NCBI RefSeq assembly: GCF_028368995.1
Contig: NZ_JAQNDL010000003.1
Location: 1,736,001-1,800,000, forward strand
From: Nannocystis bainbridge
Lineage (GTDB): Bacteria > Myxococcota_A > Polyangia > Nannocystales > Nannocystaceae
Direction: 5' to 3'
DNA length: 64,000 nucleotides
How positions within the stretch are numbered: position 1 is the first letter of the stretch; each line of letters opens with the position of its first letter. Below are positions 57,084-64,000 of the stretch, in pieces. Under the pieces are notes generated by a model. That model was not told the origin of the DNA. It made no database searches and worked only from the letters and a program-made list of their open reading frames with translations. The position numbers and the translations under genes are program-made.

Positions 57084-58754
57084 GTGCACCGCCGACTCTG
57101 GACCATCCCATGCATCTCGCTCGCGGTCGCGGCGTGCTCCCTCGAGCCGCCATCGTACGCGGCTTACACCGCGGCCCTCGATCACCTGTCCGCAGGGACA
57201 GATACGGAAGGGTCGTCGGGATCGACGAGCACGACCACGACCACGACGGCACTCACGAGCTCCGGCGCGACCGCGACAGGGAGCTCGTGGGCGACGACGT
57301 CGGACGGCGAGACGGCGAGCGGCGGGATGACGGGCGACGACGGCAACGCTCTGCCGCTCGAGGTCGCGGTACTCCTGGGCCCCTCGTCGGTGAGCAAGGT
57401 CGGCGAGGTGTTGGTGAACGTGTGGACGTCGCGGCCGGTGAAGACGATCGACATCTTCGACGGCGAAGAGCCGCTCGTGCTCGGGGCGGCGCCCAAGACC
57501 CCGGTCGCCGTGCTCGAAGTGACCTCCGATCAGAGCCCAGGCGACGGCATGCATATGATCCGCGCCGTCGCGCACGCCGAGGACGGCGTGATCGGCCAGG
57601 CGGAGAGGGACCTGCTCATCGACGTCGCGCCGGGCGGCACCGACGTGTGGCCGCCCTACGTCCACGCGGGGCCCGTCAGCGCCTTCACGGGCGTGACGCT
57701 GCTCGGCGATCAGTCGATCGCGGCCTCGGGCGTCATCGAGGCGAAGGAAGGTCTGGTAGCGGTCGTGATGCAGTTCGACGGCGCGACGGGCAACGTCGAG
57801 GCGGGACCGATCTCCCTCGGCAAGATCTCCGTCGCGGCCGCGGGCCACGGTCCGGCCATCGCCGCAGGCGACGACGGCGCCGTCTACGTGGCCTCGACGC
57901 GCGCCGGAACCACGTGGGCGGTGTCCAAGGTACGGCCCGGCAACCCGTTGCCGCTGGTGTGGACGGTGACGGGCGAGCTCGGGACCCAGGCCTTCGGGAT
58001 CACGTTCGCGGGCAATCGCGTGGTCGTCGTCGGGGCCAGCGAGGTCGCTCCCGGCACCCATGACCTCAAGGTCTGGTGGCTCGCAACCGAAGACGGCGAA
58101 CTGCTCGACGAGAGCACCTTCGCCGCGGGTTCGGAGGACGACCCGGGCAACCTATTGGATGAACTCGGACGGGCTGCGACTCTCGTTGGCGATCGCCTCG
58201 TCGTCGTGGGAGAGCGCCAGATCGAGGGAGAATTCAACAACCCCTACCGTCGCGCGGTCGTGCTGCACTACTCCCTCGCGGGGATCTTGCTCGACGAGTG
58301 GACCTCACCAGGAGAGCTGCTGGAAGAAGACGCCGGGATGGCCGTGGCGCCGCTGCGCGACGGTGGGTTCGTCGTCACCGGCTGGGGCCGCAACGTCTTC
58401 ACCATCCGCCAGGTGCTGACGCGGTGGTTCTCCGCCACCGGTGAGGCTGGCCCCGTGCGGATCGAGTCCACGCCGGGGAATGACGCGATCGCCTACGCGA
58501 TCGGCGAGGACCGCGAGGGCAAGCTCGTCCTCGCGGGCTCGCGCAAGACGCCGGCGACCGACGCGGACGCGTGGATCTTCGCCATCTCCGGCCCGCTCGG
58601 TGCCCATACCTGGGACGTCATCCGCAGCGGTCCCGGCAAGGGGCCCGACCAGACCGCCGACCTCGCCATCGGTCCGTGGGGCCACGTGTCCGTCGTCGGC
58701 GGCGAGTTCGCCGACTTGCAGCCACGGGCCTTCGCCATGCGCCTCTACCCCTGA
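57084..58754 (+). CDS. Lipoprotein with Thr linker and beta-propeller
   Basis: 556 residues from a GTG at 57084 with GAAGAGG seven bases upstream. The lipobox is SLAVAAC (Cys near 18). A Ser/Thr linker (about 40-80, SGSTSTTTTTTALTSSGATA) leads to an Ig-like segment (about 85-190, VAVLLGPSSVSKVGEVLVNV) and a propeller of PQQ/delta-60 type (about 200-556), with blades such as GVIEAKEGLVAVVMQFDGAT, GLVAVVMQFDGATGNVEAGP and GFVVTGWGRNVFTIRQVLTR. It closes the sigma-kinase operon and would be its surface-exposed part. Part of its 3' end is duplicated further downstream. A hairpin-like element ctgtcc-gca-gggacag lies inside the coding sequence at 57187. Confidence 0.87.
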   Translation: MHRRLWTIPCISLAVAACSLEPPSYAAYTAALDHLSAGTDTEGSSGSTSTTTTTTALTSSGATATGSSWATTSDGETASGGMTGDDGNALPLEVAVLLGPSSVSKVGEVLVNVWTSRPVKTIDIFDGEEPLVLGAAPKTPVAVLEVTSDQSPGDGMHMIRAVAHAEDGVIGQAERDLLIDVAPGGTDVWPPYVHAGPVSAFTGVTLLGDQSIAASGVIEAKEGLVAVVMQFDGATGNVEAGPISLGKISVAAAGHGPAIAAGDDGAVYVASTRAGTTWAVSKVRPGNPLPLVWTVTGELGTQAFGITFAGNRVVVVGASEVAPGTHDLKVWWLATEDGELLDESTFAAGSEDDPGNLLDELGRAATLVGDRLVVVGERQIEGEFNNPYRRAVVLHYSLAGILLDEWTSPGELLEEDAGMAVAPLRDGGFVVTGWGRNVFTIRQVLTRWFSATGEAGPVRIESTPGNDAIAYAIGEDREGKLVLAGSRKTPATDADAWIFAISGPLGAHTWDVIRSGPGKGPDQTADLAIGPWGHVSVVGGEFADLQPRAFAMRLYP

Positions 58755-58773
58755 TCGCTGCACGATCTCGACT

Positions 58774-58802
58774 GGCGGGTCCTCCCGGATCGAGGACCCG
58801 CC
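58774..58802. terminator. Bidirectional terminator hairpin
   Basis: ggcgggtcctc (58774-58784) and gaggacccgcc (58792-58802) form a perfect 11-bp stem with a seven-base loop, between the convergent lipoprotein genes. An identical copy lies 1350 bases on at 60124-60152. Confidence 0.85.
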
Positions 58803-58810
58803 CGCCCATC

Positions 58811-59902
58811 TCACTGCGGGACGAACACGTCGCACTGCGTCTTGATCTTCGCCGCGGCCTCCGCGAAGTAGCTCGCGTAGCCCGCCTCGTTGCAGATCGA
58901 GCCGAACACCGAGTGAGGCATCAGCTCCGTCCAGGTCCGGAGTTCGTGGTAACCGGGAGGAACCCCGATGTAGCCGCACAACCCGTCCGGGTCGTCGATA
59001 TCGTTGGTGATGACGAGCAGCACCACGGCATCCGCGTCGCCCCCCTTGGCCTCCACTAGCGCGTCCGCCCAGTCTTGAGGCGTGCCGGCGCTGAACTCGT
59101 CCCACGTGTCCTGGATGGCGACGACCACGAGCAGCGCGTCCTCCCGGAGAAAGCCCGCGTCGCACCCGCCCGGCTCGTTGATCTCCTCGGTCAGGGCATT
59201 CATCGTGACCTCGGCGACGTTGTCGGCGCCGTTGACTCCGACCGACGCGATACAGGTGAACGCGTCCTCGAGCTCGGGCTGCCCTGCGGTGATGTAGCGA
59301 CGACCGCTGGCGAGGTCGCACCGCTTGTTGCTCGCGTGCTCGCCGATCGGGTACGTGACGCCCGCTCCGCGGACCGTGTCGCACGGCTCGGGTTTGACGC
59401 CGCAGGGGTACTCGGGCACCTCGGGACAGAAGTCCTCACAGTTGGCGCACAGCACAGGGTGCCCCCACAGCGGCGACGTGTTCGCCGACAGGATGTGATA
59501 GTCGAACTCCGCGAACTCGCTCTCGAGCGTGCCGATGAAGCCCGGGAAGCTCGACTTCAGCCAGCCCTGCGCGACCTCCATCGTCCAGGCCGAGCTGATC
59601 GTGAACACAAAATCGATCTTGCCCTTGCAGCCCGCCGGCGGCTTGTCGCCCCCGTCCGGCGGGACCCCGCCGTCCGGGATGCCGCCCACCGAACTGCTCG
59701 AGCTCTCCGCCGAGCTCCCCGCAGCCGAGTCCTCGCCCGTGCCCGTCGCGCCGCTCGTCGTGGTACTCGCCGTCGTCTCACCCCCGCCGGTGGTCGAAGT
59801 CCCGACCGGCGCCGTCGTGATGCTCGTGCTGAACCCCGAACCCTGCCCGCTGCCATTGTTGCAGGCGAGGACGGCGGCAGCAGCGAGCACGAAGCGGCGC
59901 AT
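58811..59902 (-). CDS. vWA-like lipoprotein with lost MIDAS motif, copy 1
   Basis: 363 residues from an ATG at 59902 with a very short lipoprotein signal (RRFVLAAAAVLAC, Cys near 14). A linker of Ser, Thr, Gly and Ala (about 16-70) ends GGIPDGGVPPDGGDKPPAGC. The remaining 290 residues match the von Willebrand A-type domain of many myxobacterial lipoproteins, with Cys-rich inserts (CANCEDFCPEVPEYPCGV) and GGCDAGFLREDALLVVVAIQ. Where such proteins have D-N-S-G-S-M, this one has S-S-A-W-T-M, so the metal-binding MIDAS residues are gone. The protein may still bind partners without metal. The 12 extra bases (SAESSSSS versus SGSS) distinguish it from copy 2. It is convergent with the propeller gene. 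Confidence 0.87.
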   Translation of the reverse strand: MRRFVLAAAAVLACNNGSGQGSGFSTSITTAPVGTSTTGGGETTASTTTSGATGTGEDSAAGSSAESSSSSVGGIPDGGVPPDGGDKPPAGCKGKIDFVFTISSAWTMEVAQGWLKSSFPGFIGTLESEFAEFDYHILSANTSPLWGHPVLCANCEDFCPEVPEYPCGVKPEPCDTVRGAGVTYPIGEHASNKRCDLASGRRYITAGQPELEDAFTCIASVGVNGADNVAEVTMNALTEEINEPGGCDAGFLREDALLVVVAIQDTWDEFSAGTPQDWADALVEAKGGDADAVVLLVITNDIDDPDGLCGYIGVPPGYHELRTWTELMPHSVFGSICNEAGYASYFAEAAAKIKTQCDVFVPQ

Positions 59903-59961
59903 GGAACCCGCAGTATAGCGGACCGACACACGAAGTCGATGCGTCGAGGCCGCGCTCTGTA

Positions 59962-60103
59962 CACCCTTCGCCAGGTACTGACGCAGTCGTTCAGTGAGGC
60001 TGGCCGCCGACCTCGCCATCGGTCCGTGGGGCCACGTGTCCGTCGTCGGCGGCGAGTTCGCCGACTTGCAGCCACGGGCCTTCGCCATGCGCCTCTACCC
60101 CTG
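59962..60103 (+). pseudogene. Truncated duplicate of propeller lipoprotein 3' end
   Basis: 59966-60003 matches 58404-58451 (cgccaggtNctgacgc and gtgaggctgg) with a 10-base gap. Then, after a loss of about 200 bases (58452-58653 in the parent), the match continues to the stop at 60103 and through the terminator. No start or signal is present, so it is a relic made by the segmental duplication. Confidence 0.85.
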
Positions 60104-60123
60104 ATCGCTGCACGATCTCGACT

Positions 60124-60152
60124 GGCGGGTCCTCCCGGATCGAGGACCCGCC
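60124..60152. terminator. Duplicated terminator hairpin
   Basis: The same 11-bp stem and seven-base loop as at 58774-58802, now at the end of the second vWA-like gene. Confidence 0.85.
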
Positions 60153-60160
60153 CGCACATC

Positions 60161-61240
60161 TCACTGCGGGACGAACACGTCGCACTGCGTCTTGATCTTC
60201 GCCGCGGCCTCCGCGAAGTAGCTCGCGTACCCCGCCTCGTTGCAGATCGAGCCGAACACCGAGTGAGGCATCAACTCCGTCCAGGTCCGGAGTTCGTGGT
60301 AGCCGGGAGGAACCCCGCTGTAGCCGCACAACCCGTCCGGATCGTCGGTGTCGCTCGTGACGACGACGAGCACCACGGCCTCGGGATCCCCGCCCTTGGC
60401 CTCGACCAACGCGTCCGCCCAGTCCTGAGGCGTGCCGGCGCTGAAATCGTCCCACGTGTCCTGGATGGCGACGACCACGAGCAGCGCGTCCTCGCGGAGG
60501 AAGCCCGCGTCGCACCCGCCCGGGGCGTTGATCTCCTCGGTCAGGGCATTCATCGTGACCTCGGCGACCATCGAGGTGCCGTTGATCCCGACCGACGCGA
60601 TGCAGGTGAACGCCTCTTCGAGCTCGGGCTGCCCTGCAGTGATGTAGCGACGACCGCTGGCGAGGTCGCACCGCTTGTTGCTCGCGTGCTCGCCGATCGG
60701 GTACGTGACGCCCGCCCCGCGGACCTTGTCGCACGGCTCTGGTTCGACCCCGCAGGGATACTCGGGCACCTCGGGACAGAAGTCCTCACAGTTGGCGCAG
60801 AGCACAGGATGCCCCCACAGCGGCGACGTGTTCGCGGACAGGATGTGATAGTCGAACTCCGCGAACTCGCTCTCGAGCGTGCCGATGAAGCCCGGGAAGC
60901 TCGACTTCAGCCAGCCTTGCGCGTCCTCCATCGTCCAGGCCGAGCTGATCGTGAACACAAAATCGATCTTGCCCTTGCAGCCCGCCGGCGGCTTGTCGCC
61001 CCCGTCCGGCGGGACCCCGCCGTCCGGGATGCCGCCCACCGAGCTGCCCGAGCTCCCCGCAGCCGAGTCTTCGCCCGTGCCCGTCGCTCCGCTCGTCGTG
61101 GTACTCGCCGTCGTCTCGACCCCGCCGGTGGTCGACGTCCCGACCGGCGCCGTCGTGATGCTCGTGCTGAACCCCGAGCCCTGCCCGCTGCCGTTGTTGC
61201 AGGCGAGGACGGCGGCAGCAGCGAGCACGAAGCGGCGCAT
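60161..61240 (-). CDS. vWA-like lipoprotein with lost MIDAS motif, copy 2
   Basis: 359 residues, a close paralogue of the gene at 58811. The signal peptide (RRFVLAAAAVLAC), linker and whole C-terminal domain correspond, with conservative changes such as ETTAST to VETTAST and DNVAEV to TSMVAEV. The MIDAS position is again S-S-A-W-T-M instead of D-x-S-x-S. The frame is intact, so both copies may be expressed. It has its own terminator but lacks an intact upstream neighbour. The product is expected on the cell surface or in the periplasm. Confidence 0.87.
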   Translation of the reverse strand: MRRFVLAAAAVLACNNGSGQGSGFSTSITTAPVGTSTTGGVETTASTTTSGATGTGEDSAAGSSGSSVGGIPDGGVPPDGGDKPPAGCKGKIDFVFTISSAWTMEDAQGWLKSSFPGFIGTLESEFAEFDYHILSANTSPLWGHPVLCANCEDFCPEVPEYPCGVEPEPCDKVRGAGVTYPIGEHASNKRCDLASGRRYITAGQPELEEAFTCIASVGINGTSMVAEVTMNALTEEINAPGGCDAGFLREDALLVVVAIQDTWDDFSAGTPQDWADALVEAKGGDPEAVVLVVVTSDTDDPDGLCGYSGVPPGYHELRTWTELMPHSVFGSICNEAGYASYFAEAAAKIKTQCDVFVPQ

Positions 61241-62067
61241 GGAACCCGCAGTATAACGCGGCCGACGCGCAGAGTCACGCCAGGGGGCGCTGAACGGCCG
61301 CCATGCCGAACGTTCGGTCGTCGGCTGGCACCTCCATTCGCGGCGTACGCGTCCGCGAGGGCTGCTCGGCGCGCTCCACCAGCGCGTCGAGACCGTGGCG
61401 CCGCGCCGCGCCGCGCGCTGCTCCTCGAGCTGACCCAGCACCAGCGGCTGACGGCAACCGGGTCGCCCTGGCGCGAACGACGGCCATCCCTCTCTTCCGG
61501 CGCCCATCACTCGGCGAGCTCGGGTCGCCGGTGTCGACACATACGACAATCCATGGCTCGATCTCGATGTTCGCCCACGAATGATGGATGGACCGGAGCT
61601 GGATTCGTCATGGACGGGACTATCCATTTCGTCCGTACTCTCCCGCCTCATCGTCGACGCTCCACTCGAGCCGCGGGAATCGTCGCCTGGGCCGCGCTGG
61701 CCCCATGCGACGACGAACGCTCCATGGTCCTGCGCGCGGACCTCGACCGAGGCCTCGCCGTGCGACCACGCGGAACGGCGGCGCGTCCGCCATTGCGACG
61801 AACGATATCGACACAGCGTGACGCTGCCGTCGCCGCGGTGACAGATGTCGGCGTCAGGCCCACCGCGCTCGCCACCACCCTGCCTCCAGGCGGGGCGCAT
61901 TCGCGGGCGCCAGCGCTCGCCACTACAGCCTCTGCAGACCTCACCGGCGGCCGCGACGCCGGGGTGCGATGATTCGCGGATGCCTCCGAATCCACGCGAG
62001 CAGCGGGGCAGCGGGCGGTCTGCGTGAGCGCTTGTCCTCCCCGGTCACATCGTCTAGCGTCGCCCCG
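61241..62067. other. Long divergent intergenic region, no gene seen
   Basis: About 830 bases between the second vWA-like gene and the PAS-STAS gene. The open frames here lack a consistent codon pattern and overlap each other. No repeat or hairpin was recognised. Promoters for both flanking genes are expected. Confidence 0.45.
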
Positions 62068-62985
62068 ATGTCCGATGTCGAGTCGCGGATCCACCAGCTC
62101 GTCCGGCGCGTCCGCAGCATCGTCGACGCCGGCGTCCCGGAGCCGATCGCCGCGCCCGGCGACGACGCGCTCGGCGAGCTCGAGCGCGAGGTCAACCAGC
62201 TGATCCGCGCCTCCGACGCCCGCCTGCAGGAGCGGCTCCTGTTCGCCGTCGGCCCGGTCGTCGTGTTCCGCTGGCAGAACCGCGACGGCTGGCCGATCGA
62301 GTACGTCTCGCCCAACGTCGCCTCGCTGACCGGCTACCCGCTCGAGGACTTCGCCAGCGGCCGCCGGCCCTACGCCTCGCTGATCCACGCCGACGACCTC
62401 GCCCAGGTGTTCGAGGAGGTGACCAGCAACAGCAACGGCGGCGCCTCGTGGTTCGTCCACCAGCCCTACCGCCTGCGCCACGCCGACGGCCGCTCGCTGT
62501 GGATCGCCGATTACACCGTCATCCTGCGCGACGACGCCGGCACCATCACCCACTACTTCGGCTACATCATGGACATCACCGACCAGGTCGATCAGATGTC
62601 GCGCCTGCGCGCCCAGGAGCAGGTGATCGAGCGCCTCGGCAGCCCCGTCCTGCAGGTCGGCCGCGGCGTGCTGGCGGTCCCCGTGCTCGGCGGCCTGCAC
62701 GGCGACCGGGCCGCCCGCATGACCGACGACCTGCTGTCGGCGATCTCGCGCCTGGGCGCCCACACCGCCATCCTCGACCTCACCGGCCTGCTCGAGATCG
62801 ACACCGCCACCATCGAATCGCTGCTGCGGACCAGCCGCGCCGTCGGCCTGCTCGGCTGTCGCTGCGTCCTGTCCGGCATCTCGCCGCTGGTGGCGACGCT
62901 GATCGTCCGGCTCGGCCTCGAGGCCCAGTCGCTGACCACCGCCGCCACCCTGCAAGACGCCCTCGAGCTCGCCCTCCGCGCCTGA
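62068..62985 (+). CDS. PAS-STAS regulator, RsbR-like
   Basis: 305 residues from an ATG at 62068. A helical N-terminus (about 1-60, SRIHQLVRRVRSIVDAGVPE) leads to a PAS domain (about 65-175) with VFRWQNRDGWPIEYVSPNVA, PYASLIHADDLAQVFEEV, FVHQPYRLRHADGRSLWIAD and GYIMDITDQVD. A STAS domain follows (about 190-300) with VLQVGRGVLAVPVLGGLHGD and AILDLTGLLEIDTATIESLL. At the key turn this copy keeps Asp-Thr, whereas its paralogue at 31315 has Asp-Asp. It is an RsbR-type stress sensor by build. No switch kinase gene is next to it. It ends near a hairpin with a G-T pair. Confidence 0.87.
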   Translation: MSDVESRIHQLVRRVRSIVDAGVPEPIAAPGDDALGELEREVNQLIRASDARLQERLLFAVGPVVVFRWQNRDGWPIEYVSPNVASLTGYPLEDFASGRRPYASLIHADDLAQVFEEVTSNSNGGASWFVHQPYRLRHADGRSLWIADYTVILRDDAGTITHYFGYIMDITDQVDQMSRLRAQEQVIERLGSPVLQVGRGVLAVPVLGGLHGDRAARMTDDLLSAISRLGAHTAILDLTGLLEIDTATIESLLRTSRAVGLLGCRCVLSGISPLVATLIVRLGLEAQSLTTAATLQDALELALRA

Positions 62986-63078
62986 GATCGTCCGGGGCGC
63001 GCGCGACCGTCGTGACTCGAGCGCCCCGCTGCGCGCGCCTGCTCCCGCGCGGGCACGTCGCCGGCGCTGCCTGCCGGG

Positions 63079-63098
63079 ACATGTCCGAAGGGGCATGT
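63079..63098. terminator. Hairpin of the gacatgtcc family
   Basis: acatgtcc (63079-63086), loop gaag, gggcatgt (63091-63098): an 8-bp stem with one G-T pair, between the convergent ends of the PAS-STAS gene and the Cys-rich lipoprotein genes. Confidence 0.55.
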
Positions 63099-63136
63099 AT
63101 TGACATCCGCGCTTCAGGACACGCGCGCGCGAGCTC

Positions 63137-63550
63137 TCAGCACGAGTTCATGCATTTGTAGTTCTCGTACTCCCAGGGCCCGCAGCCGCCGCAGGACGGA
63201 GGGCTCGGGGCGGCGTAGCACCAGCGGTGATAGTGGGTGTACGTCTTGCCGTCATCGCCCCGCTCGATCTCGCACGAGCCGCAGCTCCCCTCGTCCGTCT
63301 TGAATTCCCAGAAGCCCTGACAGACCCCCTCGGAGACCTGCGGCGCGTCCGCGAGGGCCGGCGGTTCCTCGGGGAGGTGTTCGCTCGCCGCGGGCTCGGC
63401 CGGCAGCGACTCGCAGAGGGGGAGCAGGGCGGCGAGCTCGTCGGAAGTCACGGGGGCGAGCGCGGAGTCCCGCCAGGACGGCGCCTCCGCCGGATCGCAC
63501 GCGGCCACGAGGAGCGAGGCGACACACAATGTACAGCTTCGAAGGTTCAT
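63137..63550 (-). CDS. Cys-rich lipoprotein, paralogue 2
   Basis: 137 residues from an ATG at 63550. The lipobox is SLLVAAC (Cys near 18). After an acidic, Glu/Pro/Ala-rich stretch (to about 75) comes a compact domain with eight cysteines: GVCQGFWEFKTDEGSCGSCE, HYHRWCYAAPSPPSCGGCGP, YKCMNSC. It shares with its upstream neighbour the order C-x-G-x-W, CGxC, RWCYxAPSPxSCG, C-x-N-x-C. The pattern suggests a disulfide-rich surface domain. No named family was recognised. Seven bases separate it from the upstream gene, so the two form an operon. Confidence 0.8.
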   Translation of the reverse strand: MNLRSCTLCVASLLVAACDPAEAPSWRDSALAPVTSDELAALLPLCESLPAEPAASEHLPEEPPALADAPQVSEGVCQGFWEFKTDEGSCGSCEIERGDDGKTYTHYHRWCYAAPSPPSCGGCGPWEYENYKCMNSC

Positions 63551-63557
63551 GACACCA

Positions 63558-63989
63558 TCACCCCCGGCATTCATTCACGCACCACCAATTCATCACGGTG
63601 GCGGGCTCGCAGCCGCAGCTGACCGGACTCGGGGCCTTGTAGCACCAGCGCTTGTAGTTCACCCGTTTGAAGCCCCACTTCTGGATCACGTCGTGCCAGC
63701 AGGTCCCGCACGCCTCGTCGACGCTGGGGTAGTCCCAGTAGCCGTCGATGCATTCGCCCTTGGCCGGGTGTGGCGAGTCCGCGAGGTCGTCCGGGCCGAT
63801 CGGCGGCGCTGCGGCCTCCTCCTCGGCGAGCTCGCACAGGTCGCGGAGCTCGTCCTCGGAGACGACGTCGAGGACGGCCGCGGCGTCCTCGGCGAGCGCC
63901 GCGTCAGGGTCGTCGCAGGCCGCGAGGGCGAGCGCGCAGAGCCACCCCGCGGCGGTGAGCATTCGTGGTTTCGTGGTCGTCGCTGTCAT
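63558..63989 (-). CDS. Cys-rich lipoprotein, paralogue 1
   Basis: 143 residues from an ATG at 63989. The lipobox is LALAAC (Cys near 25). An acidic stretch (DDPDAALAEDAAAVLDVVSE, to about 70) leads to the same Cys domain as in the next gene: GECIDGYWDYPSVDEACGTC, NYKRWCYKAPSPVSCGCEP, WWCVNECRG. Both proteins keep a region L-C-E-L or P-L-C-E-S before the domain. The gene starts 11 bases from the window edge, so any upstream partner is not visible. The two genes arose by tandem duplication and are now quite different in sequence, unlike the recent vWA-like pair. Confidence 0.8.
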   Translation of the reverse strand: MTATTTKPRMLTAAGWLCALALAACDDPDAALAEDAAAVLDVVSEDELRDLCELAEEEAAAPPIGPDDLADSPHPAKGECIDGYWDYPSVDEACGTCWHDVIQKWGFKRVNYKRWCYKAPSPVSCGCEPATVMNWWCVNECRG

Positions 63990-64000
63990 CGTCGGTGCTC

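Larger units (their letters stand above)
58402..59930. repeat. Segmental duplication, copy 1
   Basis: The end of the propeller lipoprotein gene, the terminator and the whole vWA-like gene up to about 28 bases before its start are repeated at about 59962-61268. From 58654 the two copies are 1350 bases apart and nearly identical. Near the 5' end of the vWA-like gene the shift is 1338 because of a 12-base indel. Confidence 0.9.
60004..61268. repeat. Segmental duplication, copy 2
   Basis: It repeats 58654 to about 59930. The vWA-like genes inside differ by scattered single-base changes and the 12-base indel. Homology extends about 28 bases past the start codons and then stops. The left end is joined to the short propeller relic. 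Confidence 0.9.

Noticed and set aside
61241..62067. Small genes in the gap before the second PAS-STAS gene
   Set aside because: Several short overlapping open frames exist, but none shows a ribosome binding site, signal peptide or consistent codon pattern.

Overview
The window is high-GC bacterial DNA (about 70% by eye) and looks like a myxobacterium, most probably of the Nannocystaceae type. The reasons are several lipoproteins with long Thr/Ser/Gly linkers behind the lipobox, a protein ending in a MYXO-CTERM-like tail, many orphan ECF sigma factors, a Ser/Thr kinase gene translationally coupled to a sigma factor, a large PAS/GAF hybrid histidine kinase and PAS-STAS proteins. No rRNA, tRNA, CRISPR array, phage or classical insertion sequence was recognised. 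The placement is inference from gene style, not from a marker gene.

Layout. 0-7 kb: a partial SnoaL-like gene, a small operon (membrane protein, ECF sigma, membrane protein), a lipoprotein, a secreted propeller protein and a coupled pair of secreted/outer-membrane proteins. 7-15 kb: a 1277-residue protein built from about ten degenerate modules, a HEAT-repeat protein, a GST-like protein and a charged repeat/coiled-coil protein. 15-22.6 kb: a hybrid histidine kinase, a three-gene envelope cluster (outer-membrane protein, YetF/DUF421 protein, membrane protein) and a metallo-beta-lactamase-fold hydrolase. 23-27.2 kb: a large single-gene island encoding a calcineurin-phosphoesterase/NACHT/TIR-like/FGE-fold chimera, with related short sequences on both sides. 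27.6-36.8 kb: a PKD-type surface protein with MYXO-CTERM, an EF-hand protein, a PAS-STAS protein and a TPR protein. 36.9-45.9 kb: a frameshifted lipoprotein, then an ECF sigma, a membrane protein with sequence repeats, a lipoprotein with TPR and CHAT protease domains, two secreted proteins and a subtilisin-like lipoprotein. 46-52.9 kb: a SUKH protein with a suspicious 3' end, an AlbA_2/ATPase regulator, a membrane protein, a propeller lipoprotein and a linker lipoprotein. 53.3-53.6 kb: ten tandem 28-bp repeats. 54.1-58.8 kb: divergent sigma, Ser/Thr kinase, membrane protein and lipoprotein as one tightly packed operon. 58.4-61.3 kb: a tandem segmental duplication of a degenerate vWA-like lipoprotein gene. 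62-64 kb: a second PAS-STAS protein and two paralogous Cys-rich lipoproteins.

How the parts may work together. Three sites with the same arrangement, TGT(A/C)AG, 12 bases, CG(T/C)CGCCAA, lie at 38.3, 42.1 and 43.8 kb, in front of the repeat/membrane gene of the CHAT operon, the first secreted gene and the subtilase gene. This suggests one regulon of membrane sensor, CHAT caspase-like protease and secreted proteins, possibly run by the ECF sigma at 37.7 kb. A separate family of short hairpins built on tgtcc-NNNN-ggaca and its palindromic form ggacatgtcc sits in many gene ends and even inside coding sequence. The strongest candidate for an undescribed system is the NACHT chimera, which reads like a bacterial NLR-type conflict protein with two possible effector domains and a C-type-lectin-fold sensor that lacks the FGE cysteines.
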